From: Desemzia incerta
GTDB taxonomy: Bacteria; Bacillota; Bacilli; Lactobacillales; Carnobacteriaceae
Direction: 5' to 3'
Length of the DNA: 64,000 nt
Assembly: GCF_900115825.1 (NCBI RefSeq)
Contig: NZ_FOXW01000009.1
Coordinates: 20,679 to 84,678 of the forward strand
Shown here: positions 35,152 through 43,487 of the stretch, in pieces
How the letters are laid out: the number at the start of each line of letters is the position of its first letter
Position numbering within the stretch: the stretch's first letter is position 1
Program-made: the position numbers and the translations under genes
The notes under the pieces: generated by a model
What the model was told of the DNA's origin: nothing
The model's input: only the letters and a program-made list of their open reading frames with translations
Database searches by the model: none

Positions 35152-36102
35152 TTATTCTCTTGATAAAAGGGCTCTTTCGTCCATCAAACGAATAGCTAAC
35201 TGTTCAAATACGCCTTGCGCATTGACATTACTCTCTAATTTTTTTTGACTGGTTAAAACTTCTTCCAAGGATGAAACGATGATCCTTGAAGATTTATCCT
35301 CCGCAAATCGCGTCAATTCCTGACGGTATCGAGGAAAAGCCAACTGCTTAGTATCAGCATCAAAAGCCAGCTTCAAAGCGTCACGATAAATAATCAATAG
35401 CAACTCCAGAGCCATTTGATAGTGAGTACGTTCTTTGAAATGGTTCATGATAGACGTTTGGACAAACACAAAGCTTTGTTTGTCTTTTTTCGCTATTTTC
35501 AAAAACCATTTCCATATCAATTGATGGGCATCTATAAACCATTCATCTTGGCTCATCTCAACAGCTTTTGTTACATCATTAGTCAAGTGGACTAATAACG
35601 CTGCTTGGTTTGGGGTAACTCCAGTGTTCTCTAATTCTTCTTGCAGTACCGGTTTTGGAAGAGGCGAAAAGTGAATCAGCTGACATCTGGATAAGATAGT
35701 AGGCAAGACACGATTTTTAGCCGTCGTTAACAGAAATGCTGTCACATTTCCGTTGGGCTCTTCTAGAAACTTCAATAGACTATTCGCTGCTCCAGCCGTC
35801 ATTTTTTCAACGTCCGTTACAATGAACACTTTTTTGTTTCCTTCCACTCCACGTTTGCCGAATTCAGACTTTAAGTAGCGTATTTGTTCCACTTTGATCG
35901 ACAGCCCGCTCGGTTCCACTTCCACGACATCAGGATGATGTCCTTCCAATATTCGTGTACAATTTTGGCAAGTTGTACACGGCAGACCTTCATTTTTGTG
36001 TTCGCAAAAAATGCCCGCTGCGACCCATAGAGCCAATTCTTTTTTACCAGTCCCTCGTGCGCCTTCAAATAGATAAGCGTGAGCCAACTTATTGTGTTGC
36101 AT
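35152..36102 (-). CDS. holB: DNA polymerase III delta-prime subunit
   Basis: HolB is part of the clamp loader that places the DnaN ring on DNA. The visible ATG gives 316 residues: a GARGTGKKELA Walker A-like loop, the zinc module CTTCQNCTRIL (with an earlier Cys), VEKMTAGAANSLLKFLEEP and the ILSRCQ sensor motif. Homology clearly continues upstream in frame (NRLQPVLIQQFQKN before the ATG, as in relatives with LQPxLxxxF). No ATG, GTG or TTG exists there before the in-frame stop at 36166. Translation may therefore begin at ATA 36147 or ATC 36159. See findings. Confidence 0.92.
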   Translation of the reverse strand: MQHNKLAHAYLFEGARGTGKKELALWVAAGIFCEHKNEGLPCTTCQNCTRILEGHHPDVVEVEPSGLSIKVEQIRYLKSEFGKRGVEGNKKVFIVTDVEKMTAGAANSLLKFLEEPNGNVTAFLLTTAKNRVLPTILSRCQLIHFSPLPKPVLQEELENTGVTPNQAALLVHLTNDVTKAVEMSQDEWFIDAHQLIWKWFLKIAKKDKQSFVFVQTSIMNHFKERTHYQMALELLLIIYRDALKLAFDADTKQLAFPRYRQELTRFAEDKSSRIIVSSLEEVLTSQKKLESNVNAQGVFEQLAIRLMDERALLSRE

Positions 36103-36153
36103 GTTTTTTTGAAATTGCTGTATTAATACAGGCTGAAGCCGATTTATTCTATT

Positions 36154-36201
36154 TTTGATTGGATTTCACGACCTTGCTGTACTGAAATTTTTATTTCATT
36201 T
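36154..36201 (-). other. Short decayed or leader frame between darA and holB
   Basis: A small minus-strand frame (about 36144-36212) reads MNLTNEIKISVQQGREIQSKIE and stops at TAA within ATAA, exactly at the possible ATA start of holB. Bacillus has yaaR at this place, so this may be its remnant or only a coupling peptide. It has no good SD and no family match I can assert. Confidence 0.3.
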
Positions 36202-36219
36202 GTTAAATTCATTTCGTTG

Positions 36220-36549
36220 TTAGAAACGTTCAAATTGTTCGACAGGCATAACAAAAACCGTAGCGCCTCCGACTTCAACTTCAACAGGATAAGGGAAACT
36301 CGTTTCAAGAGAAACATCAAAACTAGTAGGAGGAAGCATGTATTGTTCTCTTGCAGAACAATTTTCGCGAATAACGTCCAACACTTCATCCACTCGTTCT
36401 TCTTCTACCCCTACGATAAAAGTCGTATTTCCCGCTTTTAAAAATCCACCTGTTGTAGATAACTTCGTAGCTCGAATACCTCTTTCTACAAACTCGTTTG
36501 ATAACCGGTTTCCATCTTTGTCTTGAACAATCGCTAATATCAGTTTCAT
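36220..36549 (-). CDS. darA: Cyclic-di-AMP-binding PII-like protein
   Basis: DarA (PstA, YaaQ) is a trimeric PII-like protein that binds cyclic di-AMP; its downstream target is not settled. The 109-residue protein starts MKLILAIVQDKDGNRLSNEF. It has the ligand-binding segment KLSTTGGFLKAGNTTFIVGVEE and the VEVGGATVFVMPVEQFERF C-terminus. ATG 36549 has GGAGGG 8 nt upstream and is preferred over GTG 36558. It sits between tmk and holB as in Bacillus. Confidence 0.95.
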   Translation of the reverse strand: MKLILAIVQDKDGNRLSNEFVERGIRATKLSTTGGFLKAGNTTFIVGVEEERVDEVLDVIRENCSAREQYMLPPTSFDVSLETSFPYPVEVEVGGATVFVMPVEQFERF

Positions 36550-36571
36550 CCTTAACACCCTCCTGTTTCAC

Positions 36572-37213
36572 TTATACTCTGTTTTTCAATTTTTCCACGA
36601 TAATTTTATAGCACTCATCCACTACTTCATCCAGCTCTTGAGCAGCATCAATCAGTGTGATGCGTTCTGTGTGTTCATCTGCTAATTTCAGATAAGCTTC
36701 ACGTACTTTTTCATGGAACTCCAATTTTTCTTGGTCTAAACGGTCAAACTGACGATCAGCTTTCCCTTTATGAATGCGTTCCAATCCTACACTTGCTTCA
36801 ATATCCAAATAAAGTGTAAAATCCGGTTCAATGTCATTTGTCGCAAAACGATTGATAGAAGCTACTTCTTCCATTCCAATCCCGCGAGCATGTCCTTGAT
36901 AAGCCAACGAACTGTCTACGAACCGATCACATAAAACGATTTCACCACGATCCAAAGCTGGTAAGATTTTCTCCATTAAATGCTGTCTTCTGCCCGCAGC
37001 ATACAGCAGTGCTTCAGTGCGTATATCCATTTCTGTATGTTCAGGGTCCAGAATCAATTCGCGAATTTTTTCAGCAATTCGACTGCCACCAGGTTCTCTT
37101 GTAGATACAATACGTTCTCCCAAAGTTTGTTCCAATTTTGGAAGCAACTCTTTTATGACACTCGTTTTGCCGGCCCCATCTGGACCTTCAATGGTTATAA
37201 AAATTCCCTTCAA
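36572..37213 (-). CDS. tmk: Thymidylate kinase
   Basis: Tmk phosphorylates dTMP to dTDP, an essential step in DNA precursor synthesis. The 213-residue protein shows the P-loop GPDGAGKTS, the DR(Y/F) motif as LCDRFVDSSLAYQGH and the lid region ADRQFDRL. The start is TTG 37213, nine bases after GAGGGG; TTG 37219 is too close to that SD. It is followed 14 nt later by the darA SD, so the two are probably co-transcribed. Confidence 0.96.
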   Translation of the reverse strand: MKGIFITIEGPDGAGKTSVIKELLPKLEQTLGERIVSTREPGGSRIAEKIRELILDPEHTEMDIRTEALLYAAGRRQHLMEKILPALDRGEIVLCDRFVDSSLAYQGHARGIGMEEVASINRFATNDIEPDFTLYLDIEASVGLERIHKGKADRQFDRLDQEKLEFHEKVREAYLKLADEHTERITLIDAAQELDEVVDECYKIIVEKLKNRV

Positions 37214-37274
37214 CTTCAAAAACCCCTCAATCTTTTATCTTATTTATCATTATACTGTATCTCAACGATTCAGT

Positions 37275-38729
37275 CTAATCGATTTCCTGCAAGTTTGAAA
37301 AAAAATCCATTTCCAATTGATCATTTAATCCAACTACACGCATGTTTTGTTCCAGATAAAAGCTTAATTGTTCAACGGTTTCTTTTGTGCATTTTTCTCC
37401 TTTTAGCACTAAAGGTATTCCGGGAGGATAAGGAACGATATTTCTAGCAGCAATCTTCCCAGCAGCTTTGTCTAACTGAACTTTTTTGATCGACAATTGT
37501 TGCTGTTGTTCATAAGAAATCGCCAATTCTGAAAGCAACGGAAATTGTCCCATATTGAAGTGAACCGAATGGTCATTCAAAATCTCTGAGGAAGTTTTAG
37601 GCAGTTTCACTGTCTCCACTCTTTGTAGAGACTGGTCGTCTTTTTTCACTAGAGGGAAAGTCAGCAAAACGCTGTCTTCATCGTTTTTTTCTGGAAACAT
37701 TCCTTGTTCTTCCAATACACTCAACAATTGATTGCCGCTTTGTCCCGGCCAATACAATCGGACTTTCAAAGGATCGTCACTATGTAAATAGACCAAGCCT
37801 GACTGTTTAAACCTTTCCATCCAATCATCACGGTAAGCAAGTGTTGCTTTCAGGTCTTCTTCATCGAATTGAGAGGCAAAGAAGCGTGCGTATTCTAAAC
37901 TGTGCATCAACACGTAAGACGGGCTGCTTGATTGCAGCATATGCAGGTACTGCTCGACTTTTTGCTGGATTGTTGCTGAGGTTTCGTGGTGAATATGCAA
38001 GTAGCCCGTTTGGGTCATGGCCGGCAACATTTTATGAGCCGACTGCACCACAATATCTGCCCCTAAACTGAGGGCTTGTTTTGGAAATGGATCTCCCAGT
38101 ACAAAGTGTGCACCATGCGCCTCGTCCACCAAAACAACCGCTCCTCTTTGATGAGCATATTTCGCAATTTTGTCCAATGAAAATACTTGGCCGTTGTAAG
38201 AGGGATAGGTCAAGATGACTGCTTTTATCTCTGGGTACTTTTCAAATGCTGCTTCTATACTTTCCAACGATACTCCGACTGCTTCTCTTTTTTCTGTTTG
38301 ATAAGCTGGTGTTACAAATACTGGTCGGACACCTGCCAACTCCAAAGCATGAATAATCGACTGGTGACACGTTCTGTCCACCAATACCCAATCTCCTTTG
38401 GAAGTTGCCCCCATAACCATGGCCAAATTTCCTACTGTTGAACCGTTGACAAGATAGTAACTTTTTTTACTACCGTAAAAGCTGCTCAATAATTCTTGAC
38501 TTTCTTTCAACACATCCTCTGGTTCGTGCAAATAGTCCAATCCTGTCACTTCTGTTTGGTCGAATGGCAACATTTGCTTCATAGCGGAATCCATCGGCCA
38601 ATTCATACCGTTTTTATGTCCTGGAACATGAAAAGACATTGTTTCTTTTTTTACGTGATCGTTGAGTGCACAAAAAAGAGGACGGCGCTGTTGTTGAACA
38701 TTCTTGCTTCGTTTCACAACTTTCACCAT
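37275..38729 (-). CDS. PLP-dependent Orn/Lys/Arg decarboxylase-family protein (YaaO-like)
   Basis: The 484-residue fold-type I PLP enzyme has SFHVPGHKNG near the N-terminus. The cofactor segments are LVDEAHGAHF, with the pyridine-binding Asp, and QSAHKMLPAMTQTG, with the Schiff-base Lys. It resembles the short YaaO/SpeA-like branch of lysine/arginine/ornithine decarboxylases, which lacks the N-terminal wing of the inducible enzymes. The substrate is not evident. The start could also be GTG 38717 (AAGGATGGTG upstream). Its place between yaaL and tmk matches Bacillus yaaO. Confidence 0.85.
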   Translation of the reverse strand: MVKVVKRSKNVQQQRRPLFCALNDHVKKETMSFHVPGHKNGMNWPMDSAMKQMLPFDQTEVTGLDYLHEPEDVLKESQELLSSFYGSKKSYYLVNGSTVGNLAMVMGATSKGDWVLVDRTCHQSIIHALELAGVRPVFVTPAYQTEKREAVGVSLESIEAAFEKYPEIKAVILTYPSYNGQVFSLDKIAKYAHQRGAVVLVDEAHGAHFVLGDPFPKQALSLGADIVVQSAHKMLPAMTQTGYLHIHHETSATIQQKVEQYLHMLQSSSPSYVLMHSLEYARFFASQFDEEDLKATLAYRDDWMERFKQSGLVYLHSDDPLKVRLYWPGQSGNQLLSVLEEQGMFPEKNDEDSVLLTFPLVKKDDQSLQRVETVKLPKTSSEILNDHSVHFNMGQFPLLSELAISYEQQQQLSIKKVQLDKAAGKIAARNIVPYPPGIPLVLKGEKCTKETVEQLSFYLEQNMRVVGLNDQLEMDFFSNLQEID

Positions 38730-38747
38730 CCTTAGTTAGTTTTATTC

Positions 38748-38987
38748 TTATTTTTTTGAGCTGTATGCGCTCAAATCGCCTTTTATCTTTCGATACCGCG
38801 CTTCTTTGAACAAATAAAAGAACTTCGCTTCAGCTAATTTTGTTTGCGCAAATAAGTAATCATCCGTTTCAATAGAGGTTTCTTCTATTTTTCTTGCATG
38901 CTCCCAGTCTTCTCTCAATCTGGTCATAAGAAGCAATAAAGATTCATCATATTCTCTGCGCAACCGATATTTTTTCTTCCATTTCAT
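38748..38987 (-). CDS. yaaL: YaaL family protein (DUF2508)
   Basis: The 79-residue protein is almost entirely helical and rich in Lys, Arg and Glu (RLRREYDESLLLLMTRLREDWEHARKIEE). It fits DUF2508, a small family always found just downstream of recR in Firmicutes. Its role is unknown. ATG 38987 follows GTTGGAAG; an upstream ATG at 39014 would add nine residues without clear support. Confidence 0.85.
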   Translation of the reverse strand: MKWKKKYRLRREYDESLLLLMTRLREDWEHARKIEETSIETDDYLFAQTKLAEAKFFYLFKEARYRKIKGDLSAYSSKK

Positions 38988-39076
38988 TTTGCTTCCAACT
39001 TTCTTATGGTACATGAGACAATGCTACGTAGGTGACTTAGGTTTAAGGATGACGAGCGAGCTTCATTTTCTATCTA

Positions 39077-39325
39077 AAACGAGCTTCACATGGCAGCTTT
39101 CGCGTATATAAGCTGATGTTGCCCTGTTAGGAAAAGCACCTAACTGGTCAAAATCTTCTTATATACGAAAATCTAAACGCCATGCTGCGCTCTCTGCTCT
39201 TAAATGAGCTTCGAAAAGCAGCCTATACGTTTATAAGCCAATCCCTACTGCCAGGTAAAAAGCACCACCTAAAAGCCAAAAGTGAACTCTACAAAAGTTT
39301 AAACGGCTTTCTCCGCTCTCTCTAG
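39077..39325. repeat. Tandem repeat, about 125 bp x 2
   Basis: Two diverged copies begin AAACGAGCTTC (39077) and AAATGAGCTTC (39202), and both end with CGC/CCGCTCTCT-type sequence. Shared landmarks are GCAGC..TA/CG..TATAAGC, an AAAGCACC segment and ACGCC/ACGGC. The first copy also carries an inverted repeat (TTTCGCGTATATAAG with CTTATATACGAAAA) around its centre. The second copy runs up to the recR stop. No ORF is evident in this recR-yaaL gap. Confidence 0.6.
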
Positions 39326-39918
39326 ATTTCGCGGCGTCCTTCTACGGCTTTCATTAGGGTGATTTCGTCGGCGTATTCGATGTCGCTTCCGACGGATAGT
39401 CCGTGTGCCAAGCGGGTTACTTTGATGCCTGCTGGCTTGATCAAGCGTGATAGATAAGTGGCTGTAGCTTCACCTTCAGCTGTTGCATTGGTTGCTAAAA
39501 TGACTTCTTGGACTTCATCTGATTGCAGTCGTTTTAGTAAAGAAGGGATGTTGATGTCTTCTGGACCTGTTCCTTCTATCGGCGATAAAATACCGTGCAA
39601 TACATGATACAAACCATTGTAGTCTCTCACTTTTTCAATTGAGATTACGTCTTTAGCATCTTCCACAACTAAAATCATACTGCGGTCTCGGGCTTTATCT
39701 TGGCAAATCTCACACGGATCGCCTTGAGTGATGTGCCCGCATATAGAACAGTAATGCAAATCACGTTTAGCACTGATTAACGCTTTTGCAAAATCAGTTA
39801 CATCATCTTCGTCCATGGAAAGAGTATAGAACGCCAAACGAGCAGCTGTCTTAGCACCAATTCCCGGCAATTTCATAAAACTATCCATTAATTTTGATAT
39901 CGGTTCAGGATATTGCAT
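39322..39918 (-). CDS. recR: Recombination mediator RecR
   Basis: RecR acts with RecF and RecO to load RecA at gaps in DNA. The 198-residue protein has an N-terminal helix-hairpin-helix ([14 protein letters not shown]), a four-cysteine zinc finger ([16 protein letters not shown]) and a Toprim domain (LVVEDAKDV). The ATG 39918 gives the family N-terminus [14 protein letters not shown] and has AGGAAGG at a proper distance. It lies between ebfC and yaaL, the usual order. Confidence 0.97.
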   Translation of the reverse strand: MQYPEPISKLMDSFMKLPGIGAKTAARLAFYTLSMDEDDVTDFAKALISAKRDLHYCSICGHITQGDPCEICQDKARDRSMILVVEDAKDVISIEKVRDYNGLYHVLHGILSPIEGTGPEDINIPSLLKRLQSDEVQEVILATNATAEGEATATYLSRLIKPAGIKVTRLAHGLSVGSDIEYADEITLMKAVEGRREI

Positions 39919-40009
39919 GTCCATTTCCTTCCTGCTTTTAGCCTTTTATTCCTTTAAAAAAGGGATCCCGCATCGGCATCCCTATTCATTCTTCTATTTA
40001 GTCTAACGA

Positions 40010-40330
40010 TTAAAGACCAGGGATTCCTAAGCCTTTAGTGTATTTACCCATTGAAGCTTCTGTTTGAGCATCGATTTTAGCTAATGCATCATTGGTTGCT
40101 AACAAAATCAAGTCGCCTAAAATTTCGCTATCTTCTGGATCGATCACTTCTGGATCAATGTTGATAGCTATCATTTTTTTGTCTCCTGTGAAGGTTACTG
40201 TTACTAAATCTCCATTTGCAGTCCCCACAAATTCAGTAGCATTCAACGCCTCTTGAGCTTCTTGCATTTCTTTTTGCATTTTTTGCATTTTTTTCATCAT
40301 ACCTTGCATATTTCCCATTCCACCGCGCAT
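40010..40330 (-). CDS. ebfC: YbaB/EbfC nucleoid-associated protein
   Basis: The 106-residue protein has a methionine-rich N-terminal helix (MGNMQGMMKKMQKMQKEM). The YbaB dimerisation core follows, with NGDLVTVTFTGDKKM and the PEVIDPEDSEILGDLILLATNDAL segment. The family forms tweezers-like dimers that bind DNA and sit next to dnaX and recR in most bacteria. It lies 21 nt after dnaX and is probably co-transcribed with it. Confidence 0.94.
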   Translation of the reverse strand: MRGGMGNMQGMMKKMQKMQKEMQEAQEALNATEFVGTANGDLVTVTFTGDKKMIAINIDPEVIDPEDSEILGDLILLATNDALAKIDAQTEASMGKYTKGLGIPGL

Positions 40331-40351
40331 ATTTAATCTTCCTCTCTTTTT

Positions 40352-42196
40352 CTAATCATTTTTGATTTCTACAATATCCGAGCCGAATAACTGCATCGCT
40401 TGGCTGACAAGCGGATCATCTTTCTCATCCACTTTTTCTTCCAAATCTTCTTCATCACTCGGAATTAATTGATTCAAACTTTCCCAATCTCCTGTAACTT
40501 CTTCAGGAGCAGAACTCTCTTCTTTCTGGTTTCCTTTAGGAGAAGTTTCAGCGGGGGCAGCTTTTTTTGCTTTTAATCGATCTTTGTTTTGCTTGATATA
40601 CGTATTTCTAATTGTAGGCCATTGTTCAGCCGGCACACAGATCATTTGCGGAGAGTGACCTATCAATCTTCTTAAGTATTCACTCACAGCTTCAATCAGC
40701 TCAGCATCATTTGTAGCCTTTTGACACAAAATATCATACTCAAACGAAACAATCAAACCATTCGGACTAGCTGCTACAGGGGTAGAAGCCTTCATGACGG
40801 CTCTTTGCGTAACTGACAGCATATTCAGCAAATCAGGCCAAACGTCTTTTAACTGTACTAAATCGTCTTTTGTCGCTACCTCCAAGACTTTGTAAATAGC
40901 TGCTGAATTCGGCTTGAAAGCCCCTTTTTGAGGAGACTTCGGCTTAGCTTTAGCTTTTTCAGCTGGCTGAGCTGCTCCATTGGCAATGACTTCTTGGATT
41001 TTCTTTTTCATTTGAGCTAATTCAGATTCCAATTCTTGCATGCGAGATCCAGCGTTCTCCACTGTCTGTTCCGGTTGCATTTGATTGGAAACAGCCGTTG
41101 CTTGAGCCGTTGACTTGAATTGGGTCAGCTTAACGGTTGCAACTTCTATATAAACGTCAGCGTGGCTTGTCAAACGCATTTCGCGTTGTGTCTCGTTTAG
41201 AGTAGCAATCACTTCATACAAAGTATGGACAGGCACTTGCTGGCTCAATTCTATAAACTTGTCATCAATATGAGCGCTCTCCAGCAAATCCGCTTTTTGA
41301 GGCGCTTGTTGATAGACTAGAATGTCTCTGCTGAATAAAATAAGATCTTCTACAAAGCGAGCCACATCTTTTCCTTCTGCAAGAATCTCTTGGACAAGGG
41401 ACAACCCTTTTTCAGTATCGTTTTGTATGATTGCTTTGAAATAACCAATCAATCGTTCTTGCGTCAAACTTCCGGTAACCGCCATCGCATGTTCCATCGT
41501 GACTAGATTATCACCAAAAGAAATCGCTTGGTCCAAGATACTCAACGCATCTCGCATACCACCTTCTGCAGCTCTGGCAATTACTTTTAATGAATCTTCT
41601 TCAAACGCAATTTTCTCTTGTTGTAAAATGTATTCCATCCGGTTACAAATATCTCTGACAGAAATGCGTTTAAAATCAAATCGTTGCGTACGAGAAATGA
41701 TTGTCAACGGAATTTTGTGAGGCTCTGTAGTGGCTAAAATGAAAATGACATTTTCAGGCGGTTCTTCTAACGTTTTTAACAACGCGTTGAATGCGCCAGT
41801 AGAAAGCATATGCACCTCATCAATGATGTAGACTTTATAGTCTGCACTCGTTGGAGCATATTTCGCTTTGTCTCTGATATCACGAATTTCTTCGACCCCG
41901 TTATTGCTGGCCGCATCAATCTCGATTACATCATTTAGTTGGCCTGTAGTAATAGCTGTACAAATTTCGCAAACATTACACGGCTCACCATCTTCTCGAT
42001 TAGGGCAGTTGATCGCTTTAGCAAAAATTTTTGCCGCACTTGTTTTCCCCGTACCACGAGGGCCAGTAAAAAGATAAGCATGACTCGTCTTTTCTTGAAT
42101 CAAAGCATTTCTTAACGTTTGAGTAATAGCGGTTTGCCCTGCAATATCTTGAAATCGTTGAGGCCGCCAGACTCGATAAAGTGCTTGATAACTCAT
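40352..42196 (-). CDS. dnaX: DNA polymerase III gamma/tau subunit
   Basis: DnaX is the motor of the clamp loader. The 614-residue protein starts MSYQALYRVWRPQRFQDIAGQ. It has Walker A GPRGTGKTSAAK, the four-cysteine zinc module around CPNREDGEPCNVCEIC, Walker B IDEVHML and the ISRTQRF sensor region. Domains III-IV follow, then a Pro/Ala/Lys-rich linker and the polymerase-binding tail. A GCAAAAAAGC heptamer-like run near the C-terminal end would give an almost full-length product if it shifted frame, so I do not propose a gamma-forming frameshift. The SRP RNA gene lies upstream, as in Bacillus. Confidence 0.96.
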   Translation of the reverse strand: MSYQALYRVWRPQRFQDIAGQTAITQTLRNALIQEKTSHAYLFTGPRGTGKTSAAKIFAKAINCPNREDGEPCNVCEICTAITTGQLNDVIEIDAASNNGVEEIRDIRDKAKYAPTSADYKVYIIDEVHMLSTGAFNALLKTLEEPPENVIFILATTEPHKIPLTIISRTQRFDFKRISVRDICNRMEYILQQEKIAFEEDSLKVIARAAEGGMRDALSILDQAISFGDNLVTMEHAMAVTGSLTQERLIGYFKAIIQNDTEKGLSLVQEILAEGKDVARFVEDLILFSRDILVYQQAPQKADLLESAHIDDKFIELSQQVPVHTLYEVIATLNETQREMRLTSHADVYIEVATVKLTQFKSTAQATAVSNQMQPEQTVENAGSRMQELESELAQMKKKIQEVIANGAAQPAEKAKAKPKSPQKGAFKPNSAAIYKVLEVATKDDLVQLKDVWPDLLNMLSVTQRAVMKASTPVAASPNGLIVSFEYDILCQKATNDAELIEAVSEYLRRLIGHSPQMICVPAEQWPTIRNTYIKQNKDRLKAKKAAPAETSPKGNQKEESSAPEEVTGDWESLNQLIPSDEEDLEEKVDEKDDPLVSQAMQLFGSDIVEIKND

Positions 42197-42340
42197 CTTG
42201 CTTCTCCCTTCCTTTAACCACTGTACTAGTTACTATTATACGGTAAATCCTATCAAATTTAAACCGTCCTAGAGATTGTTTTTTGCTTAATTGATTGTGG
42301 TGATTTCGTTTCAATCTATAGAGGAGCGAACTTTATGTTT

Positions 42341-42480
42341 TCGGCTATGAACCTGTTGATTTATCCACTCATGGCCGAAAATAACTAATAGACAACCATT
42401 AGCGGTTCAAACAACCTGCTCATGGCCGCCTTTTGTTTACTAAACATCCATGAGCTAAGGAACCTGTCCCTTCATGGCCT
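42341..42480. repeat. Second array of 51-52-bp units with CTCATGGCCG arms
   Basis: CTCATGGCCG or its variant starts at 42368, 42419 and 42471 (periods 51 and 52). Opposite-strand arms CGGCTATGA (42342) and ATCCATGAGC (about 42446) lie 26 bp before two of these, so the arms alternate every 26 bp. The arm sequence equals that of the array at 34507-34646. This is the ORF-free gap between dnaX and the SRP RNA gene. Confidence 0.8.
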
Positions 42481-42529
42481 TTTGTGCACCTTACAAACAT
42501 GATGTTAAAAGAATCAACTGGCTTAGAAC

Positions 42530-42560
42530 AAAATAAAACCAGTCGAATAAACGACTGGTG
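42530..42560 (-). terminator. Terminator of the SRP RNA transcript
   Basis: On the minus strand ACCAGTCG-TTTATT-CGACTGGT is followed by TTTATTTT. Confidence 0.75.
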
Positions 42561-42606
42561 TAGGTTAGTGCTATGTTATAATATCATTTTGATAAAATAA
42601 TTATTC

Positions 42607-42706
42607 TATGTAACATACAGCACATGGTGAAGCAAACTTAGTGCTGCTTCCTTCCAGACCTGACACGATTCATAAGTCCACCATTGCTATATGGCCTTTC
42701 GGCAAT
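42607..42706 (-). ncRNA. ffs: Signal recognition particle RNA, small bacterial type
   Basis: The minus strand contains the invariant core GTGTCAGGTCTGGAAGGAAG followed by CAGCAC, which forms the Ffh-binding asymmetric loop and GGAA-type tetraloop region. Arms ATGGTG / CACCAT and TATAGCA / TGCTGTA extend the long hairpin. A TATAAT (42711-42716) with a weak TAGATA -35 precedes the 5' end. The RNA joins Ffh to target membrane proteins. Exact ends are estimated from pairing; the transcript may run to the terminator at 42530-42560 and be trimmed. Confidence 0.93.
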
Positions 42707-42783
42707 TCTTATTATACTAGATATTAGAAGTTATATCTACCCTTTTTCAAAAGATTTTTTGTGATCCGTCTTTTGAGTTGCCT

Positions 42784-43470
42784 TTATCTTGTTTCAACAT
42801 ACACGGAAGTTCGTTTTTCCAAGTACTCTTGCAACACTCCAAAGAGACTGCACACGATCCAATACATAACGGCTACCAAGATATACATTGTCATGTAATC
42901 AAATTCGCGTCCCCCAACAATCTTAGCATTTTGAAACATCTCAGGAACAGTGATCATCGCTGCCAAAGATGTTCCTTTGATAATGTCCAGCATGACATTG
43001 CTTAAAGGCGGGATAGCGATTCGCGCTGCTTGTGGAATAATGACTTTGCGCATGATAAACGACTTCTTTAATCCTAAAGCATACGCAGCTTCCCATTGTC
43101 CGTGATCCACTGAAGACAATGCAGACCTGATCGTTTCAGCAACATACGCCGCTGAGTTGATACTGAACCCTATAACGGCTGCTGTTACTGCATCAAATTG
43201 AACGCCTATAAACGGCAGTCCAAAGTACAGCAAGAACAACAAAACCAACGCCGGTGTCCCTCTCATGAATGAGATATAAAACCTAGCCAGCCACTCTAAT
43301 GGTCGAACAGGCGATATCCGCATGAGAGCTACTATAAATCCAATAACGATCCCGAAAATAGTACTGACTAAAGCAATGCCCAATGTATAAGGCAATCCTT
43401 TTAGTAAAAACGGTATACTCTCTAGAGCGAGTTGCGGATCAAAGATATATTGCCATTGTATATCAGACAT
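42784..43470 (-). CDS. Polar amino acid ABC transporter permease
   Basis: The 228-residue protein has five or so membrane helices and the HisM/GlnP-type signature QAARIAIPPLSNVMLDIIKGTSLAAMI. A PEMFQNAKIVGGREFDYMTMYI stretch follows, common in cystine and glutamine permeases. It follows its binding-protein gene by 17 nt. No ATPase gene follows; the next element is the SRP RNA, so the energising subunit must be encoded elsewhere or shared. Confidence 0.9.
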   Translation of the reverse strand: MSDIQWQYIFDPQLALESIPFLLKGLPYTLGIALVSTIFGIVIGFIVALMRISPVRPLEWLARFYISFMRGTPALVLLFLLYFGLPFIGVQFDAVTAAVIGFSINSAAYVAETIRSALSSVDHGQWEAAYALGLKKSFIMRKVIIPQAARIAIPPLSNVMLDIIKGTSLAAMITVPEMFQNAKIVGGREFDYMTMYILVAVMYWIVCSLFGVLQEYLEKRTSVYVETR

Positions 43471-43487
43471 GTTTTATTGCCAGCTCC

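Noticed and set aside
40540..40590. A-rich slippery-like GCAAAAAAGC run in dnaX, as a gamma-forming frameshift site
   Set aside because: It is near the C-terminal end, so a shift would hardly shorten the protein, and no stimulatory hairpin or SD was evident.
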